From NCBI GenBank assembly GCA_902805475.1, contig CADCSX010000003.1, positions 1,116,001 to 1,180,000 on the forward strand: a stretch of DNA of 64,000 nt, given 5' to 3'. Positions within the stretch are counted from its first letter, which is position 1. Each line of letters starts with the position of its first letter. Position numbers and translations under genes: made by a program. The stretch comes from Entonaema liquescens (Eukaryota; Ascomycota; Sordariomycetes; Xylariales; Xylariaceae). Of the stretch, positions 1-10,926 are shown piece by piece. Under the pieces are notes generated by a model. That model was given only the letters and a program-made list of their open reading frames with translations. It did no database searches and was not told the DNA's origin.

Positions 1-1124
1 ATTTTTAAAAATAAAAATTTATAAATTTTTTAATTTAAAAAAAAAATAAAAAAAATTATAATTTAACGATTTATTTATATTAAAAAAAGTTAAATTAATA
101 ATTATATTGTTATAAAATGGTTATAAAACATATTTATATTATAAATAAACGGGTTATTTAATTACGGTAAATTATAACGTTTATTAATATTAAATAATTA
201 TAAAAATTATATATTTGTAAATTTATTTAATTATTTATTTTTAAATATTTTTTTTATATTTTTATTATTTTTTATTATTTTTTAATTAATTAATGTAATT
301 AATTTAATTATTTAAAAATGAATTTATAATTATATGTTATTTTAATAATATTACGTTATGTTTTTTTTTAATTTATATTTCTTACGGTTTTTAATTTTTA
401 AATAACGGGTTTTTTAATATTATTAAATTAATTTATTGTAAAATTTTAAATTTATTAAATAACGTTATTAATTTGTCGCTTGTTAATAAAGTTAAATTTA
501 TTAAATGTTACGATATAATTAAATGGGAAAAATTAATTTAAAAAATATTAAAATAAGTTTTAAAATTATTGAAAATTAACTTATTAATAAATTTAAAATT
601 TTAATATATTTTAAAATTTAAAAAAATTAATTTAACGGTAATATAATAGTTAAAATTAAAGTTAAAATTAAAAATAAAATTAATAATATTTATTAATTAA
701 TTTAATAATTTTAATTGTTTAATGTTTCGCGTTAAATAATTAAATTAAGTTTTAATAAAATTTTATTAACGAAATAAATTATAAAATTTATATTTAAGAT
801 TTTTATTATTATTAAATTTAAAATAATTTTAAAAGATTTTTATATATAATTATTAAAATGTTAATTAAAAATAATTAAATTAAAATAATATTAAAAAATT
901 TTTAATTTTAATAAAAAATTTATTAAAATTAATGAAATAAATAGCGAAATTAACGATACGGTTTTTATAAACATTAAAACGGTTATAAATAATAAAATAA
1001 TAATAATTAATAAAAATATAAATGAAAATATAAATAAAAATATAAATAAGAATAAAAATTATAAAAATTAAACAATTTTATTATTTATTAAAATATGTTT
1101 TAAAAAAATTATAAAATTATTAAT
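1..1124. other. AT-rich, RIP-type decayed DNA at window edge
   Basis: Very AT-rich DNA with no usable reading frame. Most of the few remaining cytosines sit in CpG (for example the CG-containing words around 66, 150, 164, 176, 476 and 728), while CpA, CpT and CpC are nearly absent. This looks like old repeat DNA in which C-to-T changes on both strands have gone almost to completion. No terminal repeat was found for it inside the window, so it is probably part of an element that continues to the left, into which the 1125-7285 element was inserted or next to which it lies. Confidence 0.6.
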
Positions 1125-1331
1125 TGTTAATAAGTACGTACATAAAAAGAATAATAATAAAGTAATAATAAATAAATAAATAAGTTAAAATTAATATATT
1201 AATAATATTTAAAAAAGAAATTATTTATTATTAAAAAATAAAAGAAACGCGTTTTTTATATAATTTAAAATATATAGGTATTTTTTTATGTTAAGTACAT
1301 ATTATATAATAGTACGTGTGTCATTTAACTA
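1125..1331. repeat. Left LTR of element A
   Basis: This is the 207-bp direct repeat matching 7079-7285 with only transition differences. It retains the TG at its 5' end, whereas the partner has TA at that position. It keeps more G than the right copy, so the two LTRs were mutated independently. Confidence 0.75.
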
Positions 1332-4300
1332 TTATTTATTTTATTTTTTTTTTATAATTAATTAATTGCGAATTTGATATTTGTTTTATGTTTTATTTAT
1401 TTTTTTAATTGTAAATTAATTTGGTTATTTTTTATTAATATCTTTATTATTTTATTAGAAAATATTTTAATTATTACATTTACGGGGTTATAAATATTAT
1501 ATATTTATTAAACGTTATTTATTTCTTAATTTTTATATAATTATTTTAATATTATTAAATTAATTATTAACTTTTTTTTATTCGTATTATTTATTTATAT
1601 TAAGTATTAATATAAGGAAAAAAAGTTAATATATAAAATTAACAAAACGTAAGGAAATAATAAACGTTTTAAGATGGTATTAATTATATAATAAATTACA
1701 TATTCCACATTAAATTTTTAAATTATTTTATAAATTTTATTAATAAATACGTTACAAGTAATTCGTTTATATTTGGTAAATAACCAATAAATAATATTAT
1801 TTATAATTCGAATTTTATTATTTTGAAAAATAAGTTTTTTATTATTTAAAACGATAATATAATTAATTTATAAATTTAAATTTTTATTATTCGCGAACGA
1901 TTTATTAACGAAAATATATAAATGTAAATTTTAAAAATTTAAATTAATATAATAGAATTTTCGTTTTTAATTATTTATTTATTATTAAATCTTAATATTA
2001 AAAACTTTAATTTCTTTTAATTCCGGTTCCACATATTATGCCATTATTATATAATCAAACGTAACTTTAAATTAACAAATTAATAAAATATATGTTTTTT
2101 AAACCTTTTATTTTATAAATTATTTAATTATATTTAAGAATTTTAAATTTAATAGTTTAAATTTTTTAACTTAACTTTTTTATATGGTAAAAACTTTATA
2201 ACCTTTTTTATAAATTATAATACATAAATTATTAAAATTTTTAATTCTTTTATTTAATATTTTTTAAAAGTATATTTTAATTTTTATTTTAATTAATACT
2301 TTATCTTTTATAATAAAAAATTTTATAATATTAATATTAAAGATATTATTTATTTAAAAACTAATAATTTTAAATAAGTTTGTAATTATTATTATTAAAT
2401 AAAAATTAAATATTAATAATTTTATATATAATTTTTTTTAATTATATTTTAAATAAATTTCGAACTAATATATGTTAAATTTAATAAAATTATATAATAA
2501 TTTATTAATATATAATAATATTTTTTTAAGATATTTATATTTTAATTTAATTAATATTTATATATAAATTATCTTTAATATAAATATTTTAAATTAAGTA
2601 TAAATTATAATAATATCGTTTATTATAATTTTTATCTTTTTTTAATGGAACATAAAAGTTAAAATTAAGATAAGTTATTAATTAATTTTTTAAATAATGG
2701 GTACATAAATTATAATTAATTTTTTATTAAAATTATTATAATTTTAAATTATTAATTATAACTTTTTATAAAAAATAAAAATATTTTTACTTTTAATTTT
2801 ACAAACCATTTATGATTTAAAAATTGTTACGTTTTTATACACTTTTAAGTCATATATTACCAATTTTAAGATATTTTCTTTAAATAAAATATTTAGTTTT
2901 TTTATATCTAAAACTTTATATAATTTTTCTAATATAATTATTTTTCCGTTTTCTTAAAATTATATTATTAAAATAAAATTATTTCGTTTTTTAATAATAA
3001 CAAATAACGTAACGATATAAAAAAAATTATTAATAAATATAAAATCTTCTTTAAAAATGATTTAATAATTATTAAAATTAAAAATAAATTTAAATAATTT
3101 AATTTTAAATTTTTTAATTAACATTAATTTTTTTTAAATTAAGTATAAAATTTAATATAAGAATTTTAAAATATAAATATGTTATTAAATATATTTAAAA
3201 TAATAATAACATCTTTATCGGTAATTAAAATAATTTTATATAATTTTTTTTATCCGCTTTTTTTTTAATAAATAAATATTTTGTTATCGATAGGAAAAAA
3301 TATTAAAAAAGTTTTTTTAATATTAAAATTATTATAAGTATTTAAAACGTTGTAAATTAAATATTACGATTTAATTTTTTTAATTTTTATTATTACTTTT
3401 TAAATTATTTACGTTTTTTATATTTGTAAAAAAATAAATAATAAATTTATATTAATTTTTAAATAAACACTAAAAATTAAAAAGGTTAAAATAAAACCAT
3501 TTAAATTAATAATATTATTTATTACTTTAATAACCATTTAAAATTATAATATATTTAAAATAAAATTTTAAAATTTAACTATTATAATTTTATATATTTA
3601 ATAAATAAAATTATAATATTTTTCGATTTTATTAATTAATTAATGCGCTTCGATTAATATTTAATAATAAATAATTTTAATTATATGAATTTTATTTTTA
3701 AATTTAATATTATTAAAATTAATTTCGATATTATATATAATAATATTTAAAAATTTAAAGTAAATGTTGATTTAATATTATTTTAGTATTTTTTATATTT
3801 TTTTAATTAATAAATTTTTTATGAAACGTGTTATTTAAAAATTAATAACTACGTTAATTATATATAAAATTGGTTATTTATTAAAATATATAACATTAAT
3901 AATCACTTTATAATTAAAATCCATATCGAGGTTTTTTAAATTAAATTTAAATTTTTACAAAGTTTTATTTTTAATTTAATAATAATAATAAAATTTATTA
4001 ATTTTTTTAAAATTATTAATGTTAATATTATACTTTAATTTATTTAATAAATTATAAAGTTTATTAATTAATGGATAGTTAAAATAAATATAAAAATATT
4101 ATAATTTATTTTTTATAAAATAAATAATATTTTTAAAGTAAAATTATAAATATTTTTATTTTTTAATAATATTAATTGTTATTTTATTTTTATATATTAA
4201 TTAATTAATAATATTATTAAAATATATATTTAATCAATTTATATTTTTTAAAGAAAATAAAAATAAAATATTTAATTTTATAACGTAGAAATTTATTTTA

Positions 4301-7078
4301 TTAAATAAAATATTAATTATAATTATTTTTAAAAATTTAATTAATTATTTATTATTAAATTTAATATTTATTTTTTTTACGTAAAACTTATTTATCTTTA
4401 GTTATTAATTTAAGTATTTTTTAATAAAGGTAAAATATTAATTTTTTTCAATTATAAATATATATATTATATTTATATTAAGTATAATATTTTAAAAAAT
4501 ATTTTTTATATATTAATTTAAAACAAAAATAATATTAGATTTCTTATCTTTAAAAAAATTTAAAGTAATAATACGGTATTAAAAAACTTAATTAGATAAA
4601 AATATTACCGTTAAAAACAAGTTATTTTTATTATCCAAATTTAGAAATAAATTAATAATATTTTCATTTTAGTTAAATTTTAAATTAAAATCGTTAATTT
4701 TTTTGAAATTTATTAAAAAAGTTACGTAATTTTTTTTAAATAAACTTTATTTAATTTTTTATATTTTTTTAACTTTTTTACGTTTATATTTTAAATATTT
4801 TATTAATTAATATTTTTTTTTTTTATAAACCCAACAATAGTATTTCCATTTTTTTATTTATTTAAAACCGTACTTATTTTTTTTATTATTATAATAATAT
4901 TTTTAATTAACGTAATTAATATAATCATTATTATTACTATTATTATATTTATTAATAAAAAATTATTATATATTTTTTATAATTTTATATATTTTAATTA
5001 ACGTTTAAAATTTATTTATTAAATCTTTAAACTACGTAAATAATATAAAAAAAACGTATTAAAATTAAGGTATAGTTTAATATGTTTAATATATTACAAT
5101 AATAAACTATTATTCGCTTTAAAAATTATAATTTAAAATTTTTTAACATAATAAAAATTTATTAAAAAATAATTAAAATATTTTTATATTATTTTTCTTT
5201 TAATTTTATTTTTTTATTTTAATATTAAAAAATATTATTAAAATTTAATTATAATAATATTAAATTTTATTTTATTTAATATTAAAATAACATTTTATAA
5301 TAAAATATATATTTATAAAACATTAATATTAAAATACGTTATAAAAAAAGTAAATAATTATTTTTTTAATTAAAATAGTAAAAAATATAATATAAAATTA
5401 TATTTATTAAATTTTTATTATATAATATATATTTAAAAAAAATTTAAATTTATTTTTAAAAATATTATATAATTTTTTTATATAATTATTTTTAATATTT
5501 TAAATTTTTTTAAAATGTTTTATAATAATAAAAAAGTATATTTTATTAATAATACGTACTAGGGGAATTTTATAATAAATTTAAGTTTGTTAATTATTAA
5601 TAAATATAAGGGTTTATTTTTAAAAGCTTGTTATTTATGTAAGTAATAAAATTGTTTAAGAAAAAAAACCATAATTTTTTATTAATAGATTTTTTCCGTT
5701 TATTTCGGCATTTAAAAAAAACGTTAAAATTATATATAAATTATCTAATAACAATTTAAAAAGTTTAAAAATATTTCCCGTGATAAGTAAAATAATTTAC
5801 TTTTATATTAAGTTAATTTTTTATTTAAAGTTATACTTTAAGGTATTGTTTATTTATTTTAAGTAAAATATAAGTAATTTTTATAAGGTAATAAAAAGAA
5901 AAAGCGGGAAAAAAAGGTTAAATACCGTTTAAAAATTATTTTAAATTTTTTATTAAAGTTAAATTATTAAATATTAATAATTTAATACTTTTTATAAGTT
6001 AAAAATAAAATATTTTATAAAAAAACGAAATAATAAAACGCGTGATAAGAAAAAAAATTATATTAAAAAAAAAAAAAATGGTGTTAATTATAAAATAAAT
6101 AAAGTAAATTAAATATAAAAAAAAAAGTTCCTTGTAAAAATAATATTAAAAAAAGGAATTTACCTTATATACATAACTTTACAAATAAACGTTTATAAGT
6201 TAAAAAACGTTAATTATTAATATATTAATATTTAAAAATATATAAATTTTTATACGTTAAAATAAATAAGTTTTTTCTTAATATTATAAATTAAAATTTT
6301 TCACGCTAACACATTAAATTATTTTCGTTATATTTTTTTTAATTCATTAAAATTCTAAATTAATAAACCATTTATTTACACAAAATTAACAAGGAATTCC
6401 ATATAATTAATATTATATTAATCCACATAAATACTTTATTATATTAACGTAATTTTTAATATCGATCGTAATATTTTTAACATAACCGTAAAATTTACTA
6501 CTACAAATCCTTAAAATCGCTCTTTATATTTATTTAACATTTTCTTAAATATTCAAACGTATAAAATATTTTTATTAATAATTTTAAAATTTACTAAAAT
6601 AAAAAATATTTAAATATTTTTTTATTAAAATATAATTTTTATAAAATTTATAATTTCCCACTTTATTATTATATAATTAAAATATTAAATAAAAGTTATT
6701 ATTATTTAATTAAAAAAATAACTTAATAACTTTTATAATTCGTTTATATTTTCTTACTTAATTAAATTATTATTTATAATTCGGGTTTATATTTACGTAA
6801 AATTTTTTAATTATAATATTATAAAAAAAATTAATATTATAAATAATAAAAATATTAATAATAATAATAAATTTAAATTATTATATATAAATATAAATTT
6901 AAATAAATTATAAAATAAAATAAAATAATAATTTATTATAAATAATTTAATTATTTTAATAAAAAATATTATATTAATATTATATATATTATTATAATAA
7001 AATTTTTTAAATTATTATAATAATAACTTTTTTAACTTTATTAATTTATATTATTATAAATCTAATAATATTAATTAA

Positions 7079-7285
7079 TATTAATAAATATATACGTAAA
7101 AAAAATAATAATAAAATAATAACAAATAAATAAATAAATTAAAATTAATATATTAATAATATTTAAAAAAAAAACTATTTATTATTAAAAAACGGGAAAA
7201 ACGTATTTTTTATATAATTTAAAATATATAAATACTTCTTTATATTAAATACGCATTACATAATAATATATATATTATTTAACCA
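7079..7285. repeat. Right LTR of element A
   Basis: This is the 207-bp partner of 1125-1331, with equal length and no indels. It carries C where the left copy has T at several sites, and A where the left has G, the two-strand pattern expected of RIP. Confidence 0.75.
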
Positions 7286-9169
7286 TCATTAATTAAATAT
7301 TAAAATTAATTAATTTAAACGTTTTAAATTAATATTATTTATATATTTTTTATAATTTATTTTAATTATTTACATTTATTTAAATACATTAATTTTTAAT
7401 GTAAAAAAAAGTGGTTAAAGTGGGTTTGTCCAATTGGTAAGTGGCGGATGGTATTATATTATTGTAAGTAAAGAAAACTTTTATGTAAGTCTTAGTAATA
7501 TTGGCTTACTATAAGCCCATTTGGACCTCTATTATCCATGTCTTAATACTAGTAAGCATATCTAATATACATAATCTATTATAATCTCCCAAAGTCTTTT
7601 ATAATGGCTCTTCTAAGACTTATAGTTCATTGCATTATATATCTTCCTACTTAAGATAACGCAGCAATCTAGTTTCTCTTTGTGGCTGTTGACACTGATG
7701 TAAAGCCTCATATATTTCCATGATACTCGGGTTCTGGACGTTCTATAGCTTTATTTAGAAGCCATACGGATAAGAATAGAACTGAAGGTAGGCAGGTTGA
7801 GATACACCCATGGCATGCTTGGCCAGTAATTTAATCCGGCAACAAGTCCATCCACGCTTAATGGTCGCCGGTCTGACGTCTGCGTCGATAATAATATAAA
7901 AGCCCCCATTACTGATTTATAATCGTAGTAAATAGTTTACTGATTTTTATAAGCATTTTGACATGTGCTTATAGCCGAATGAATAGTAACCAATATTGTT
8001 TCGTAACACCAGCCATGCTTCTCTAGGTATTCTAAGTCCCCCATAGGCAAGATTATATCCAAAAGAGCCAGATGCAAACGCTCATAAATGTGAAGTGGAC
8101 AATCGAACGACATCTGCTACTGCCAAAAGGGTTCCTAAGATATCGCCACTGTCTTAAAGAGTTTCTATTACGTACAGGGCCCTGTCTATAAGAAAACGAC
8201 CAAGAGAGCTGTTAGACCTCGGAATGGACGTCAATCTATCAGGTTCATTCCGCATTCTATCGCAGCCCCTATCGCCGAATCAGTAAGCGATGACTTACGT
8301 TACTTCAAACTCGGTTCTAATTCTCCTATCGCCTTGCTACTGGCATGGCAGATCGTCACGAGGCCTCTAGACCCTGTGGGGATTTCCTATTTAGCTCGGC
8401 ATCCAATATAACCAGCATGGCGAAAAATGAGGGGAAATGCTGCACGTCCAAGCCGAATTCGTAGGATATCGAGCTCATCCCTAGCGGGAACATCACCGGC
8501 TCCGGCACCATTGTATGGGATTTGTTCGGCGGTCCTGCTGGGGAAAGCCAAGAGTGCGGAGCCAATGCGAACAATAAGATCGTCGCTCCAAGTTGCTCAA
8601 TCCCACGCAATCCCCAGAGAGCTACCCAGATACATCTGCCGGGCTTGGCGTCTGTATAATATATACGACACCTCTTGGGAAGCCGACTGGGCGCGATTCG
8701 CGTCCTCGCAGGGTCCCCCGATGCTGGCTAGATATGTATAGAGTGCGGAGGGTCGCAGCCGGGCCAACGATCTAAGGTACGCGACTCCAATCGGCTAAAA
8801 TTGAGATTAAGAGCGTATACTCTTTTCGATAGTGATAAGATGCCAAGAAGCGGTGTCACCCATCTACATTCCCAGTGTTGTCGTGTAAATCCCATGCGAA
8901 CATCAGGGCAAGATTTGAGTTAGTGACATCTGCAATGCAGATGGATAAATGACAAAAGATAGTGTGGGGGAGGGGGAAGTTACATCGGACTTCTCAAGGT
9001 TATGGAGGATGGAGCTCCGACAACGCCTTCATCATCGCCGCTGTCAAGTCTATAAAGCAGAAGGGGTGAGAAGCTGGCGAGGGACCGGATGAAGAAGAAG
9101 AAGAACCTCGACGACTTCTAACTTACACTCACCCTTACGTATCCCCAGCAGCTAGCAGACGAAATCACA
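7286..9169. other. Intergenic: AT-rich tail, then ordinary DNA
   Basis: About 7286-7415 is still strongly AT-rich and probably belongs to repeat DNA flanking element A. From about 7420 composition becomes ordinary and no convincing intact gene is seen; a possible relic at 8345-8770 is listed separately. The last 200 bp form the promoter of the oxygenase gene that starts at 9170, with a TATAAAG at about 9051-9057. Confidence 0.5.
8345..8770 (+). pseudogene. Possible decayed small protein gene
   Basis: One forward frame from an ATG at 8345 reads a Cys-containing segment (SSASNITSMAKNEGKCCTS), meets a TAG at 8456-8458, and continues with IPSGNITGSGTIVWDLFGG and then CGANANNKIVAPSC. Near 8600 a second forward frame gives a protein-like stretch (YPDTSAGLGVCIIYTTPLG) up to about 8772. 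The balanced composition suggests former coding sequence with a stop and a frameshift, but no family is recognised and no splice pair removes the stop cleanly. It could equally be chance open frames. Confidence 0.2.
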
Positions 9170-10336
9170 ATGGCCATCTCAACCGATGTTCCCCAGACCG
9201 TGGAGTGGAACGGGAAGAAGGTCCCGGTCTACCCCATGGAGATCATCGACTTCTCGAAGCTGCTCTCCCAAGAGCCGGCCGAGATCGAGAGGCTAGTTCG
9301 CTGCTGCCAGGAGACGGGATACTTCTACCTCGACCTGAGAGGCATTGACGGCCGCAGGATGCTCGAGGACCAGCAGGACACCCTCAAGCTCATGTACCGC
9401 TTCTTCGATGCTCCTCTCGAGGCCAAGAACGAGTTCGGTCTCGTTGCACCGCATCTCGGGTGAGTGGCACCGAACAGAAAAGAAAGGAAAAGAGAAAGAA
9501 GAACTTTACTGACGAGTGAGCAAAACAGATACGAGCCCGTCGGCTCCCGTACCGGTGTCCTCGAGAACACCAAGGACGGCTACGAGATGATCAAGGTGTC
9601 CCGCGACGAGATCCAGAAGGACAGCCCCCACCTACCCGCGGTCATCAAGAACAGCCCAGACATGAAGGTCCTCGAGCACGCCATCGCCGGCGCCAACATC
9701 GCCACCAAGACGATCCTATCCGCCCTGTCCACCGGCCTCGGGCTCACCGGCGCCTCCCGCTTCGAGAACACGCACCGCAACGACCGTCCCTCGACCAGCA
9801 CAATCGCCATGATGCACTACATCCCGTCCGACCCGACCGCCAAGAACATCGGGCACCAGAAGCACACGGACATCAGCTCGCTGACGTTCCTATTCGCGGA
9901 ACAGTGGGGCCTGCAGGTGCGCCCGCCCGGCGCCAAGGAGTTCGGGTTCGTGGAGCCGAAGGACGGGATGGCCGTGATCAACGTGGGCGACTCGTTGCGG
10001 TTCGCCTCCGGGCACACCATGCAGTCGTGCATCCACCGCGTCGTGCCGCTCGACCCCACCGAGCACCGCTACTCCATTGCCTACTTCCTGCGCGCCGAGA
10101 ACGACGTCTTGTTTACCGACAGCGAGGGCCGCATGATTACCGCCGGCCAGTGGCACGACGAGAAGTTCTTCGCGTTCACCAGCCCCCCCGAGATCCAGGC
10201 CCTAGCTCCTAGCTCCATGATCCTCGGCGGCATGACTGAGGAGGAGGACGAGGCCGTTGAGGCTACTGCGTCTAAGGATGCGCCTAGCCCGATTGTCGGC
10301 GCGACTACGCTCGGCGAGTCCGTCCAGGTATACTAA
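9170..10336 (+). CDS. 2-oxoglutarate/Fe(II)-dependent dioxygenase (IPNS-like)
   Basis: Two exons, 9170-9459 and 9529-10336; the 69-bp intron starts GTGAGT, ends CAG and joins a split Gly codon, giving 365 residues. The N-terminal third resembles the DIOX_N domain (IDFSKLLSQEPAEIERL near residue 24) and the rest is the 2OG-FeII_Oxy double-stranded beta helix. The iron ligands are visible as His209-x-Asp211 in GHQKHTDIS and His266 in CIHRV; Arg277-x-Ser279 in HRYSIAYF is the expected 2-oxoglutarate clamp. Family members hydroxylate, desaturate or cyclise small molecules in the cytosol; the substrate cannot be inferred. The acidic C-terminal tail (EEEDEAVEA) lies outside the domain. No biosynthetic cluster genes flank it, so a role in a pathway encoded here is unsupported. 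It is convergent with the helicase gene downstream. Confidence 0.92.
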
Positions 10337-10926
10337 GCCAACTCGAAATCTCGAAATTAAGCGGGCGGAGTTAAAGGCTTCCGAAGAATAGTATAAAGAG
10401 AGGGGAGAACGGCTGGGTGATACATACCTACCGACTTACCTACTCCTAACGGTCGTTATGCCTGGAGGACTTCCGGAAGAAAAAAAACAAGAAAGACGAA
10501 ATGTCCTGCTTGTCTCTCTTTCCGTGCCGGACCGGCTGGTACAAACCTCTAGATCGCCTCGCGTATAAGGGCGGATAGATGGAGGAGGACACGAGCATAT
10601 TCTATAGTATTATTATTGTTATATGTAGTCTTCAATAGGATTATTCTCCTTTGTCGTTATGAAGATCTGATTATTCCCATCTGCTGGGCTTTTACGTGAC
10701 TGATCTTTCGTATTGGAAAACAAATATGCGATAGTGATGAACTTCTTGCGGAAAACAGCGCGCATTTTCATTAAATATGATACCTACGCCTAAAACAATG
10801 CTGAATAGAACCGAATTATGCTATGGGATCACCCGATGATCATACGGGCGCAGTGGTCGGATATGATCTTTTCCCCATCGACATCGCAATGCAAACGCGG
10901 CACCTAAGCCATGATCTCCGGCCTAA
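10337..10926. other. Convergent intergenic region
   Basis: This is the 590-bp space between the 3' ends of the oxygenase (+) and the NFX1-finger helicase (-). It presumably holds both 3' UTRs and poly(A) sites. No gene or RNA was recognised. Confidence 0.5.

Larger units (their letters stand above)
1125..7285. mobile_element. Decayed LTR retrotransposon A (about 6.2 kb)
   Basis: The element is defined by two direct repeats of exactly 207 bp, 1125-1331 and 7079-7285, in the same orientation. Aligned by eye without gaps, they differ only by G/A and C/T changes. The left copy begins TGTTA and the two copies end TAACTA and TAACCA, consistent with TG...CA retroviral-type ends after C-to-T change. 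Total length suits a fungal Gypsy or Copia element, but the interior is too mutated for gag or pol to be read, so superfamily and direction are unknown. A pyrimidine-rich tract just inside the left LTR could be a polypurine tract of a minus-strand element. No clean target duplication is visible (flanks TTAAT and TCATT). Confidence 0.75.

Noticed and set aside
7420..7530. tRNA-like segment near the edge of the left AT-rich block
   Set aside because: The stretch resembles a D-arm (TCCAATTGGTAA), but no B-box (GGTTCGA type) or closing acceptor stem could be found.
9170..10336. Secondary-metabolite gene cluster around the 2OG oxygenase
   Set aside because: No synthase, P450, transporter or pathway regulator lies nearby; the neighbours are a conserved helicase and transposon debris.
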